Shown here piece after piece: positions 1 through 7,274 of a stretch of 11,854 nucleotides of DNA. The stretch is from Candidatus Nitrosopumilus sp. Its GTDB lineage: Archaea > Thermoproteota > Nitrososphaeria > Nitrososphaerales > Nitrosopumilaceae. Under the pieces are notes generated by a model. That model did not search any database, was not told the DNA's origin, and saw nothing but the letters and a program-made list of their open reading frames with translations. The stretch is from NCBI GenBank assembly GCA_030637455.1, contig DAOWGL010000131.1:1-11854 (forward strand), in the 5' to 3' direction. Within the stretch, counting starts at the first letter, position 1, and each line of letters opens with the position of its first letter. Position numbers and translations under genes: made by a program.

Positions 1-347
1 TCTGATCCTCTTGATTTTCTACTTTCTTCACTTGCTTTCTTTAAATTTGAAATCAAAGCGTTCATTGCGTTTACCTTGTTGATCTGCTCATGAATTATTC
101 CATCAAAAGCATCTTCTGGAGCAATTGCTGTACACATAATTGGTTTACTTTTTGAAATAATGACTAGTTTTTTATTTTCTAATTTCAATAATGTTGGATA
201 AATTTTTGTTCTTGGAATCTCAGAATAATATGCAAGGTCTCCTGCTGAAATAGTGCCTTTTGCTATTAATGACACATATGCTTGTGCCTCATACTTGCTT
301 AATCCAAATTCTTCGAGACTGACTGTCAAAACGTGCTCATTTACCAT
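1..347 (-). CDS. TrmB-family HTH transcriptional regulator (partial, 3' end outside the window)
   Basis: Reading the minus strand from ATG at 347 gives 115 residues with no stop before the window edge, so the C-terminal part is missing. Residues about 10-70 form a winged helix-turn-helix of TrmB type: FGLSKYEAQAYVSLI, then an AGDLAYYSEIPRTKIYPTL recognition region, then LENKKLV at the wing. Residues about 78-105 look like the start of the coiled linker that usually follows in TrmB proteins. TrmB family members are DNA-binding regulators, often of sugar or central metabolism in archaea; the ligand here cannot be told. An in-frame TAG at 384-386 (read on the minus strand) lies upstream, and 347 is the first ATG after it. 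An AT-rich TATA-like stretch (371-378) sits about 27 bp upstream, which fits a leaderless start. The gene is divergent from the cdv operon, with 86 bp between the two ATGs (347 and 434). Confidence 0.85.
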   Translation of the reverse strand, partial: MVNEHVLTVSLEEFGLSKYEAQAYVSLIAKGTISAGDLAYYSEIPRTKIYPTLLKLENKKLVIISKSKPIMCTAIAPEDAFDGIIHEQINKVNAMNALISNLKKASEESRKSRGS

Positions 348-370
348 GATTACCCTTGATTTGTTATTAG

Positions 371-378
371 GTAAAATT
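371..378 (-). promoter_or_regulatory. TATA-like box for the TrmB-family gene
   Basis: Read on the minus strand this is AATTTTAC, centred about 27 bp before the ATG at 347. It fits the archaeal TATA-box position for a leaderless transcript. No clear BRE was identified. Confidence 0.45.
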
Positions 379-402
379 GAGAGCTAAATTCCTTTACACA
401 AA

Positions 403-410
403 TACTTAAA
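403..410 (+). promoter_or_regulatory. TATA-like box of the cdvB-like/cdvC operon
   Basis: TACTTAAA followed by a run of A is centred about 27 bp before ATG 434, matching the spacing of the other leaderless genes in this window. It lies about 55 bp before the TTG at 462 and about 100 bp before the ATG at 507. So if either of those is the true start, the mRNA has an unusually long leader for this genome. Confidence 0.55.
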
Positions 411-433
411 AAAAATCAAAATTGTATCTGCTG

Positions 434-523
434 ATGGGTGTAACTGTGGTTACTAAAATATTTGATACATCGTCCTCAAATACAAAATTTAGAAGTAGAA
501 TTTGGTATGTTGGTAAAATGTAG
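434..523 (+). other. Short out-of-frame ORF at the 5' end of the cdvB-like gene (candidate true N-terminus or upstream ORF)
   Basis: ATG 434 opens a 29-codon frame ending at TAG 521-523. It overlaps the start of the CdvB-like frame but is offset by one base. It encodes a basic peptide starting MGVTVVTKIFD and containing KFRSRIWYVGK. ATG 434 sits at the expected leaderless distance from the TATA-like box at 403-410. The two frames meet at an A4 run (515-518) just before the TAG. Moving +1 there, by tRNA-Lys slippage from AAA 515-517 to AAA 516-518 or because the run has one A too many, would continue as K-C-S-I-N-S into the CdvB-like body and give about 211 residues. A short basic, Trp-containing N-terminus is compatible with CdvB proteins. 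Alternatives are a regulatory upstream ORF or no translation at all. Confidence 0.4.
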
Positions 524-1070
524 TATTAATTCAATAGAAATTGAAAATATCTCACACTCTGTAACTCTTGTTCCTAGATTGGAATATTCTATGAATATTC
601 TAGATGACATAATTGATGTTCTTAATGATAAACAATTTCAATTAAAAAAATCAAATCAAGATTTAATTCATGATTTTGACGAATCTGATAAATTTCATGT
701 TGATGCATTGAAACTTGAACATCTTGTAGTGTTTTCTTTAGAAATTCTACTTTCTATCAAAAAGAATATGGGGAAAATTTCTAACATAAGCAGCATCCCT
801 GAAGTTTTACCCTCTACAATTCCTATGATTAGGACTGTTAGTGCACAACTTTTTGATCTTATTCCAAACTGTAGCCAAAAATTATCTGAAATATCTGTTC
901 ATTTGGGTAGTATAGTAATAGATTCTGCTGCTTTGACTACTGCTAGATTTGATTTTAGTCAATCAAACTATGAATCATCTTCTAATCTTAATAAAGTAAA
1001 ATTGATGGTGGACTCTAAATTAAGTAAGCAGTATCCTAATCTTGATTTTTTGAAATTATGCAATACCTGA
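462..1070 (+). CDS. Divergent CdvB/ESCRT-III-like protein
   Basis: This gene probably encodes a small ESCRT-III-fold protein that could polymerise on membranes and be remodelled by the CdvC ATPase encoded downstream. Numbering from TTG 462 (202 residues), residues 37-105 (from VPRLEYSMN) match the long helical hairpin of archaeal CdvB, which begins with a K/V-P-R motif. Residues 112-156 resemble the CdvB segment that follows, with IPMIRTVSAQL, LFDLIPNCSQKLSEI and HLGSIVIDSA. The end (about 176-198, with VDSKLSKQYPNL) is an amphipathic segment that could be an MIT-interacting motif, although it fits the MIM1 consensus only partly. No winged-helix CdvA-binding domain is present, so it resembles the short CdvB paralogues. 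The start is uncertain: TTG 462, ATG 507, or ATG 434 joined by a +1 shift. The stop lies one base before the next ATG, which suggests translational coupling. The assignment rests on remembered family patterns, not an alignment. Confidence 0.65.
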   Translation: MIHRPQIQNLEVEFGMLVKCSINSIEIENISHSVTLVPRLEYSMNILDDIIDVLNDKQFQLKKSNQDLIHDFDESDKFHVDALKLEHLVVFSLEILLSIKKNMGKISNISSIPEVLPSTIPMIRTVSAQLFDLIPNCSQKLSEISVHLGSIVIDSAALTTARFDFSQSNYESSSNLNKVKLMVDSKLSKQYPNLDFLKLCNT

Positions 1071-1071
1071 T

Positions 1072-1557
1072 ATGCTAAATCCAAAACGTGATTTTTCAAA
1101 AGATATAGAACGAATCAAATCTATTTCGTCAATAATTGACAAAAAACTATCTGATGTAAAACCGTCTGAAGATTCAAAAATTGAAAAGCTCACCTTGGAA
1201 GAATTACAAGATTTAGACAAAATTGTTGGAATTGCTAATTTTATGATGTGTAAATATGAAGATAAGAAAGAAATGCGCTCAATTCTCAAGCATTTCACAT
1301 CAATAATAGGTGAAACTGCCAGTTCTCTTGAAGATTTGGATGATGAGGTTTCTGAATTGATAATCTCTGCTGAAGATTCTATTAACAAAGTCAAAGACAT
1401 GCATACTCATATCTCCGACAAGTCTGATTTTAAAAAAAGATACCTTGATGGGCCTGACTATAATGAACATGAAACAAGTGCAATTAATTTAACCAATTTT
1501 GTGACAGAGATTAACACCGTAGAATACCAACAAAATTCTCGAGAGGAAACTGCGTAG
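1072..1557 (+). CDS. Unrecognised acidic helical protein between cdvB-like and cdvC
   Basis: I do not recognise this 161-residue protein. It is hydrophilic and rich in Glu, Asp, Lys, Ser and Ile. It appears mostly helical: about 8-26, 38-80 (EELQDLDKIVGIANFMMCK and on) and 84-118 (SSLEDLDDEVSELIISAED and on), with a polar, probably disordered tail from about 122. No signal peptide, membrane segment, Cys pair or nucleotide-binding motif is visible. The ATG lies one base after the stop of the CdvB-like gene, and cdvC starts 9 bases after this stop. Translation is therefore probably coupled and the three proteins made together. A role as partner, adaptor or regulator of the ESCRT/CdvC system is inferred from context only. 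It could also be a very diverged ESCRT-III-like protein, but no CdvB signature segment is visible. Confidence 0.75.
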   Translation: MLNPKRDFSKDIERIKSISSIIDKKLSDVKPSEDSKIEKLTLEELQDLDKIVGIANFMMCKYEDKKEMRSILKHFTSIIGETASSLEDLDDEVSELIISAEDSINKVKDMHTHISDKSDFKKRYLDGPDYNEHETSAINLTNFVTEINTVEYQQNSREETA

Positions 1558-1566
1558 GTAATTGAT

Positions 1567-2760
1567 ATGAGTTTAGCCCCCCAAGAATTAGAAAACACAG
1601 CAAGCAGATATGCTTCTGAAGCCATCAAGTTTGATTCTCAAGGTGCTCGTGGAATGGCAATTACTCATTATCAACAAGCAATAGATGCTTTAGTAAAATT
1701 ATTACAACTTTACCCTAACAGTAAACTCAATCAAATCTACAAAGAACGATGTAACTCTTACCATGGTAGAATTCAAGCACTGCAACAATCTCATGGTATT
1801 GAGCCTGCAGTTGATCCAAAAGCTTCTGATTCAGACCAAAAGAAATCTGTACAAAGACAAGAAAACGAAAATGATTTTGAAGAATTAATTATGAAAGAAA
1901 AACCTGATGTTACTTGGGATCAAGTAATTGGTTTAGATGATGCAAAAAGCGCATTACGTGAATCTATTGTATATCCTACTAAAAGACCTGATTTGTTTCC
2001 ACTTGGATGGCCAAAAGGAATGTTACTTTATGGTCCACCAGGTACAGGAAAAACTATGCTTGCAGCAGCTACTGCAAATGAGATGGATGGTTATTTCATT
2101 AATGTAGATGCATCATCAATGATGAGCAAATGGTTAGGAGAAGCAGAAAAAAATGTTTCAAAATTATTTGCTATGGCAAGAAAATATGCTGAAAAAGAAG
2201 GAAAACCTGTTATTTTGTTTGTAGATGAAGTAGATTCCCTATTAGGTTCTAGAAGTAGTGAAGTCGGTGGAGAAGTTAGAACTAAAAATCAATTTTTAAC
2301 AGAGATGGATGGAGTTAATGGAAAAGGTAAAGATTTGATGTTGTATGTAATTGGTGCAACAAACAAACCGTGGAGTCTTGATTGGCCTTTCCTTAGAAGA
2401 TTCCAAAAAAGAATCTATGTATCATTGCCTACTCAAGCAGCAAGAGAAAATCTATTTGAACAATACACTGCTCCGTTGAGTAAAAATATCAATGTAAACA
2501 ATACTGAATTAGCAAAATTATTTGATGGATACAGTGCAAGTGACATTAAGGATGTGTGTCAAGCCGCACAAATTAAGACAGTTCATGAAATCTTCGATGC
2601 TCCTGATTACCATGAACCAGTAGAAGGCGAGGCACCTATTCAACCAAGAGATCTAACAACTGCTGATTTCAAAAATATAATGGAGAGGAGAAAACCCAGT
2701 GTTTCAACTGAGATGATTCGTGCTTATCACAAATGGAGCGAAGAGTTCCAAGCACTCTGA
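1567..2760 (+). CDS. cdvC: CdvC, Vps4-like AAA+ ATPase of the Cdv/ESCRT cell-division machinery
   Basis: CdvC is the archaeal counterpart of Vps4. It uses ATP hydrolysis to pull subunits from ESCRT-III/CdvB filaments during division at the cytoplasmic membrane. The 397-residue protein has an N-terminal MIT domain (about 5-75, three helices with ASRYASEAIKFDSQG and HYQQAIDALVKLL), which in the family binds C-terminal motifs of CdvB proteins. A charged linker (about 76-105) leads to the AAA+ core. Visible motifs are Walker A GPPGTGKT (156-163), pore loop SKWLGE (187-192), Walker B ILFVDE with D220/E221, sensor region GATNKP (263-268) and Arg-finger region LRRFQKR (276-282). After the small AAA domain (about 290-350) comes a C-terminal helix typical of Vps4. 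All catalytic residues are present and the length is normal. It starts at ATG 1567, the third gene of the operon; only a weak AGGT element precedes it, so it probably depends on coupling. Confidence 0.96.
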   Translation: MSLAPQELENTASRYASEAIKFDSQGARGMAITHYQQAIDALVKLLQLYPNSKLNQIYKERCNSYHGRIQALQQSHGIEPAVDPKASDSDQKKSVQRQENENDFEELIMKEKPDVTWDQVIGLDDAKSALRESIVYPTKRPDLFPLGWPKGMLLYGPPGTGKTMLAAATANEMDGYFINVDASSMMSKWLGEAEKNVSKLFAMARKYAEKEGKPVILFVDEVDSLLGSRSSEVGGEVRTKNQFLTEMDGVNGKGKDLMLYVIGATNKPWSLDWPFLRRFQKRIYVSLPTQAARENLFEQYTAPLSKNINVNNTELAKLFDGYSASDIKDVCQAAQIKTVHEIFDAPDYHEPVEGEAPIQPRDLTTADFKNIMERRKPSVSTEMIRAYHKWSEEFQAL

Positions 2761-2785
2761 TTGATTAATCTCATTTTGCGATCAG

Positions 2786-2802
2786 TTTTTTGAATTTTAT
2801 TT
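2786..2802 (+). terminator. T-rich terminator after cdvC
   Basis: A T6 run at 2786-2791 is followed by GAATTTTATTT. Archaeal transcription commonly ends at oligo-T stretches without a hairpin. It lies about 25 bp after the cdvC stop and just before the carA promoter, so it would separate the two operons. Confidence 0.5.
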
Positions 2803-2806
2803 ACGC

Positions 2807-2814
2807 ATAAAACT
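2807..2814 (+). promoter_or_regulatory. TATA-like box of the carAB operon
   Basis: ATAAAACT is centred 26 bp before the TTG at 2836, the spacing expected for a leaderless transcript. A second AT-rich element, ACTTAAAT (2812-2819), overlaps it and would place transcription start a few bases inside the gene. The first is preferred. Confidence 0.5.
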
Positions 2815-2835
2815 TAAATTCATAATAATTCGGAC

Positions 2836-3993
2836 TTGACGAGGGTCACAATTACTACAAAGAAATCAAACCACGCAAACAAGTTTGGAAAACTGATTTT
2901 TGATGATGGTACTGTTCTTGATGGTCAAGGTTTTGGTTATTCTACAACTGTTTTTGGCGAAATTGTTTTCAATACTGGGATGGTCGGCTACACTGAGGCC
3001 TTAACTGATCCTTCGTATAATGGTCAAATTCTCACTTTAACTTACCCTCTGATTGGAAATTACGGCATTCCAGATCCGTCCCTTGTCGACACAGATGGAA
3101 TTTCAAAATTCTTTGAATCTGATCAAATACAAATTCGTGGTTTGGTTGTTCATGAATTATCTTTGACTGCAAGTCATTGGAACCTTTCTATGACTTTGGA
3201 TGAATGGATGAACAATGAAAAGGTTCCAGGAATTTCTGGAATTGATACTCGTGAATTAACAAAAAAACTTCGAACAGGTGGAGTGATGATGGCAGCTTTA
3301 GTTGTATCTGACACTGAGATTGATGTTGAATTTGTTAAAAAACAATTGGAATCTGCAAAACATTATGATTCTGAACAATTCATGGATGTCGTTTCTACAA
3401 AAGAAGAACAAATCTATGGCAATGAAGAAAAATCTGTAGTTGTAATTGACACTGGTGCAAAAAATGCTATTTTGAGAAACATTCGTGAACTTGGTTACAC
3501 CGCAATCTTAGTTCCATGGAATACGACCTATGAAAAAATAATGTCGTATAATCCTAAAGGTGTTGTACTTAGTAGTGGTCCAGGTGATCCACAAAAATGC
3601 CCTGATACTATTGATACTGCAAAAAAATTAATTGAAAATAATGTTCCTACATTGGGTATCTGTTTAGGTGCACAAATTATTGGTATTGCAGGAAATACAG
3701 AAACTTACAAACTAAAGTATGGGCATAGAGGACAAAACAAACCTTGTATTAATTTAGATAATAACCAAGTCTATGTCACAAGTCAGAATCATGGATATGG
3801 CATAACTCCTGAATCTATTGAAAAATCTGACTTCAAATTATGGTTTACAAATGCTGATGATAAAACAGTTGAAGGAATAAAACATAAAAAACAAAGTTGC
3901 ATTGCAGTACAGTTTCATCCCGAAGCTGCTCCGGGTCCTTTTGATTGTAAATTCATCTTTGAAGAACTCAAAAATTTAATGGAGAATAAATAA
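2836..3993 (+). CDS. carA: Carbamoyl-phosphate synthase small chain (glutamine amidotransferase subunit)
   Basis: CarA hydrolyses glutamine and channels the ammonia to CarB, which makes carbamoyl phosphate for arginine and pyrimidine synthesis. The 385-residue protein has the CarA N-terminal domain (about 17-155) with the family segments EIVFNTGMVGYTEALTDPSY and IDTRELTKKLR. A class I amidotransferase domain follows (about 200-380). The catalytic triad is complete: nucleophile C276 in GICLGAQ, and H361 and E363 in FHPEAAPGP. SSGPGDP (246-252) and SQNHGYG (316-322) are also typical. Ala279 replaces the His often found after the nucleophile elbow (GICLGHQ in bacterial CarA); this residue is not part of the triad. 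The TTG start is chosen because no in-frame ATG precedes the conserved domain and a TATA-like box lies 26 bp upstream. It gives roughly a dozen residues before the usual CarA start. The stop directly abuts carB. Confidence 0.96.
   Translation: MTRVTITTKKSNHANKFGKLIFDDGTVLDGQGFGYSTTVFGEIVFNTGMVGYTEALTDPSYNGQILTLTYPLIGNYGIPDPSLVDTDGISKFFESDQIQIRGLVVHELSLTASHWNLSMTLDEWMNNEKVPGISGIDTRELTKKLRTGGVMMAALVVSDTEIDVEFVKKQLESAKHYDSEQFMDVVSTKEEQIYGNEEKSVVVIDTGAKNAILRNIRELGYTAILVPWNTTYEKIMSYNPKGVVLSSGPGDPQKCPDTIDTAKKLIENNVPTLGICLGAQIIGIAGNTETYKLKYGHRGQNKPCINLDNNQVYVTSQNHGYGITPESIEKSDFKLWFTNADDKTVEGIKHKKQSCIAVQFHPEAAPGPFDCKFIFEELKNLMENK
3981..3984 (+). promoter_or_regulatory. Shine-Dalgarno site for carB
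   Basis: GGAG lies inside the last codons of carA, nine bases before the TTG start of carB. Clear SD sites are otherwise scarce here, where first genes look leaderless. This one supports the TTG 3994 start and coupled translation of the two subunits. Confidence 0.6.
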
Positions 3994-6900
3994 TTGCCAA
4001 AAAATGAATCCTTAAAGAAAATCCTGGTACTGGGAAGTGGCGCAATTAAAATTGGTGAAGCTGGAGAATTTGATTATTCAGGAAGTCAATGTCTTAAAGC
4101 AATACATGAAGATGGAATTAACAGTGTCTTAATCAATCCAAATGTTGCAACTATACAAACAGACACTAGATTTGCAGATCAAGTGTATCTTCTTCCAGTT
4201 AATGCCGAGTATGTGGAATCTATTATTGAAAAAGAAAGACCTGATGGAGTTATGTTGGCATATGGGGGACAAACTGCACTAAATTGTGGAGTAAATCTAG
4301 CTGAATCTGGAATTTTCAAAAAATATGGTGTTAATGTACTTGGAACTCAGATTGCAGGTATTCAAAAAACAGAAGATAGGCAGCTTTTCAAAGATTCTAT
4401 GAAGGAATGTGATGTTCCTGTATTGAGAAGCAAAACCGTCAACAATTTTGAAGATGCTAAAAAAGCAGCTGAAGAACTTGTCTATCCTGTAATAATTCGA
4501 GTTGCATATACTCTTGGAGGGCGCGGTGGAGGTGTTGCCTATAATGAAATCGAATTACATGAAATTGTTGAACGAGGTCTCAAAGCGAGTCTGGTCAAAC
4601 AAGTACTAGTTGAAGAATACATTGGTCATTGGAAACAAATTGAATATGAAGTAATGCAAGATTATGATGGAAATAATGTAATTGTTTGCAATATGGAAAA
4701 TGTTCTTTCTATGAAAGCTCACACTGGAGATAATATTGTCGTTGCACCCTCACAAACAATTGATAATCATGAATACCATATGTTACGTTCAGCTGCACTT
4801 CGTGCAACAAAACATGTTGGAATTGTAGGTGAATGCAACATACAGTATGCTCTAGAACCTAATTCTGATAGATACGTTGCAATTGAAATCAACCCTCGAC
4901 TTTCTCGTTCATCTGCATTAGCAAGTAAAGCAACTGGATATCCATTGGCATACATGTCTGCAAAAATTGGTCTGGGTTACAATTTATCTGAACTGGTAAA
5001 TAGAATTACAAAAAATACTACTGCATGTTTTGAACCTTCCCTTGATTACATTGTATGTAAACATCCGAGATGGGATTTTGATAAATTTGAACTTGTAAAT
5101 AGAAGACTTGGACCTACAATGAAATCGGTTGGAGAGGTAATGGCAATTGGTAGAACTTTTGAGGAATCATTTCAAAAAGCAATTCGAATGTTGGATATTG
5201 GAAATGATGGATTAGTTTTGAATCGTACAAACGGAAAAAAATACACTGAAGAAGAAATAGAATACAAACTATCTCATCATGATGATCAAGTTCTATATCA
5301 TGTTGCAATTGCATTAAAGATGGGCATTACAGTTGAACGAATTTACAAATTATCTACCGTTGATCCTTGGTTTATTGAAAAAATAAAGAACATTGTAAAT
5401 ATAGAAGAGAAATTAAAAAATTCTGAACTTGATGAATCTTTGATGTGGGAATCTAAAAAATTAGGATTTTCAGACAAACAGATTGCACGAGCAAAAGACA
5501 AATCTCCTGACGAAATTCGTGATTTGAGAAAGAAATTAGGCGTAATTCCTTCAGTTAAACAAATTGATACACTTGCAGCAGAATGGCCTGCAGTTACAAA
5601 TTATTTGTATTTGACATATGGTGGTCACTCCAATGATGTTGTGATTCCTGATGATGAAAAGGGAATTGTTGTACTTGGTGCTGGTCCCTATAGAATAGGA
5701 AGTAGTGTTGAATTTGACTGGGGTACAGTAAACATGGTTTGGGGTCTTCAAGAAAATGGGGAGAAAAGTGTCTCAGTAGTAAATTGTAATCCTGAAACAG
5801 TTTCAACTGATTATGATATTTGTACAAGATTATACTTTGAAGAATTGACTCAGGAAAGAATTTTAGATATTACTGAATTTGAACATCCAAAAGGAATCAT
5901 TACTTGTGTTGGAGGCCAAACTGCAAACAATTTAACTCCTGGTCTTGCGCAACATGGCGTAAACATTTTGGGTACTAGTGCACAAGATGTTGATAGAGCT
6001 GAAGACCGTTCTAAATTTAGTGCAGAACTTGATAAACTTCACATTCAACAACCTCGATGGCAAGCATTTTCAAATCTAAATGAAGCAAAATCTTTTGCTC
6101 AAGACGTTGAATTTCCGGTAATTGTTAGACCTTCTTATGTTTTATCTGGTGCTGCAATGAAAGTTGTTTGGTCTCAAGAAGAACTAAAAACATATGTCAA
6201 GGAAGCTACTGATGTATCTCCTGATCACCCTGTAGTGATTTCTAAATTTATGTTAAATTCACTTGAAGTTGATGTGGATGGAATAAGTAATGGAAAAGAA
6301 GTTGTCATTGGTGCAATAGTTGAACATATTGATAGTGCAGGTGTTCACTCTGGTGATGCTATGATGGTTATTCCTCCTTGGCGTCTAAGTAACAAAACTA
6401 TTGAAACAATAAATGAATATTCAAAAAAGATTGCACTAACATTTAATGTCAAAGGTCCATTCAACTTACAATTTCTAATTCATGATGATCATGTCTATGT
6501 GATAGAGCTAAACATTCGAGCATCACGTTCAATGCCTTTTGTATCAAAATTAGTCAAAACAAACCTGATTTCTCTTGCTGCAAAGGCTATTTTGGATAAA
6601 CCACTGCCTGAAATTCCTGAAAATAAATGGCAAAAAATTCATAATTATGGAATTAAAGTACCACAATTTTCCTTTATGCAATTAGAGGGTGCTGATATTG
6701 CATTAGGTGTTGAAATGCAATCTACTGGGGAAGCGGCATGCTTTGGAAATAGTTTCTATGATGCGTTATCAAAAGGATTAACTTCTGTCGGTTATAATCT
6801 CCCAGACAAAGGCTCAGCTCTTGTTACTGTAGGTGGTGCACAAAATAAAGAAAAACTACTTCCAACAATTGCAAAATTAAAACAATTAGGATTTAAAATA

Positions 6901-7236
6901 TTGGCAACAGAACACACTGCAGAATTCTTTGAAGAAAAAATCGGTCAGATTGAAATTGTTCATAAAATTTCAGAACCTGAACGAAAGCCAAATATTTCTG
7001 ATTTATTATATGAACGAAAAATTGATTTTATTATAAATATCCCAAGTACATCTACTTTAGAAAAATATGTGGGAATGCTTGATGATGAATATCAAATAAG
7101 ACGAAAATCACTTGAATTGGGCATTCCTGTCTTGACTACTATTGAATTGGCTGATTCTTTTGTGAAAACATTGGAATGGTTGAGAACTAACAAAACAACA
7201 AAAGATCCAATTGAACCTTATGACAAGTATGAGTAA
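3994..7236 (+). CDS. carB: Carbamoyl-phosphate synthase large chain
   Basis: CarB uses two ATP, bicarbonate and ammonia from CarA to make carbamoyl phosphate in the cytoplasm. At 1080 residues it is full length and has the internal duplication of the family. The N-terminal carboxyphosphate half (about 1-400) begins with LGSGAIKIGEAGEFDYSG and contains GGRGGGVAYN and the ATP-grasp segment EINPRLSRSSALASKATGYP. An oligomerisation region spans about 400-555. The carbamate-kinase half restarts at about 558 with IVVLGAGPYRIGSSVEFDWG and contains ELNIRASRSMPFVSK. The C-terminal MGS-like regulatory domain (about 940-1070) includes VTVGGAQNKEKLLP and ends in a Rossmann-like fold; in bacteria this domain binds allosteric effectors such as UMP and ornithine. 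There is no gap between the carA stop and this TTG. Nothing looks broken or truncated. Confidence 0.98.
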   Translation: MPKNESLKKILVLGSGAIKIGEAGEFDYSGSQCLKAIHEDGINSVLINPNVATIQTDTRFADQVYLLPVNAEYVESIIEKERPDGVMLAYGGQTALNCGVNLAESGIFKKYGVNVLGTQIAGIQKTEDRQLFKDSMKECDVPVLRSKTVNNFEDAKKAAEELVYPVIIRVAYTLGGRGGGVAYNEIELHEIVERGLKASLVKQVLVEEYIGHWKQIEYEVMQDYDGNNVIVCNMENVLSMKAHTGDNIVVAPSQTIDNHEYHMLRSAALRATKHVGIVGECNIQYALEPNSDRYVAIEINPRLSRSSALASKATGYPLAYMSAKIGLGYNLSELVNRITKNTTACFEPSLDYIVCKHPRWDFDKFELVNRRLGPTMKSVGEVMAIGRTFEESFQKAIRMLDIGNDGLVLNRTNGKKYTEEEIEYKLSHHDDQVLYHVAIALKMGITVERIYKLSTVDPWFIEKIKNIVNIEEKLKNSELDESLMWESKKLGFSDKQIARAKDKSPDEIRDLRKKLGVIPSVKQIDTLAAEWPAVTNYLYLTYGGHSNDVVIPDDEKGIVVLGAGPYRIGSSVEFDWGTVNMVWGLQENGEKSVSVVNCNPETVSTDYDICTRLYFEELTQERILDITEFEHPKGIITCVGGQTANNLTPGLAQHGVNILGTSAQDVDRAEDRSKFSAELDKLHIQQPRWQAFSNLNEAKSFAQDVEFPVIVRPSYVLSGAAMKVVWSQEELKTYVKEATDVSPDHPVVISKFMLNSLEVDVDGISNGKEVVIGAIVEHIDSAGVHSGDAMMVIPPWRLSNKTIETINEYSKKIALTFNVKGPFNLQFLIHDDHVYVIELNIRASRSMPFVSKLVKTNLISLAAKAILDKPLPEIPENKWQKIHNYGIKVPQFSFMQLEGADIALGVEMQSTGEAACFGNSFYDALSKGLTSVGYNLPDKGSALVTVGGAQNKEKLLPTIAKLKQLGFKILATEHTAEFFEEKIGQIEIVHKISEPERKPNISDLLYERKIDFIINIPSTSTLEKYVGMLDDEYQIRRKSLELGIPVLTTIELADSFVKTLEWLRTNKTTKDPIEPYDKYE

Positions 7237-7237
7237 T

Positions 7238-7244
7238 TATAAAA
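7238..7244 (+). promoter_or_regulatory. TATA-like box for the winged-helix/zinc-ribbon gene
   Basis: TTATAAA just after the carB stop is centred about 34 bp before ATG 7275. That predicts a leader of about 8 bases, so this gene could be transcribed separately from carAB as well as by readthrough. Confidence 0.4.
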
Positions 7245-7274
7245 AACATAAACACAAGCATTCTATAAAATAAC

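Noticed and set aside
371..397. Inverted repeat GTAAA/TTTAC as an operator between the TrmB gene and the cdv operon
   Set aside because: The arms are only five bases in very AT-rich DNA; this is expected by chance and overlaps the TATA-like box.
1056..1400. Minus-strand open frame of 114 codons
   Set aside because: Antisense to the helical-protein gene; Ser/Ile-rich composition typical of a shadow frame and no recognisable domain.
4767..5827. Several short minus-strand frames within carB
   Set aside because: All lie opposite an intact, well-conserved carB and show no domain or promoter.
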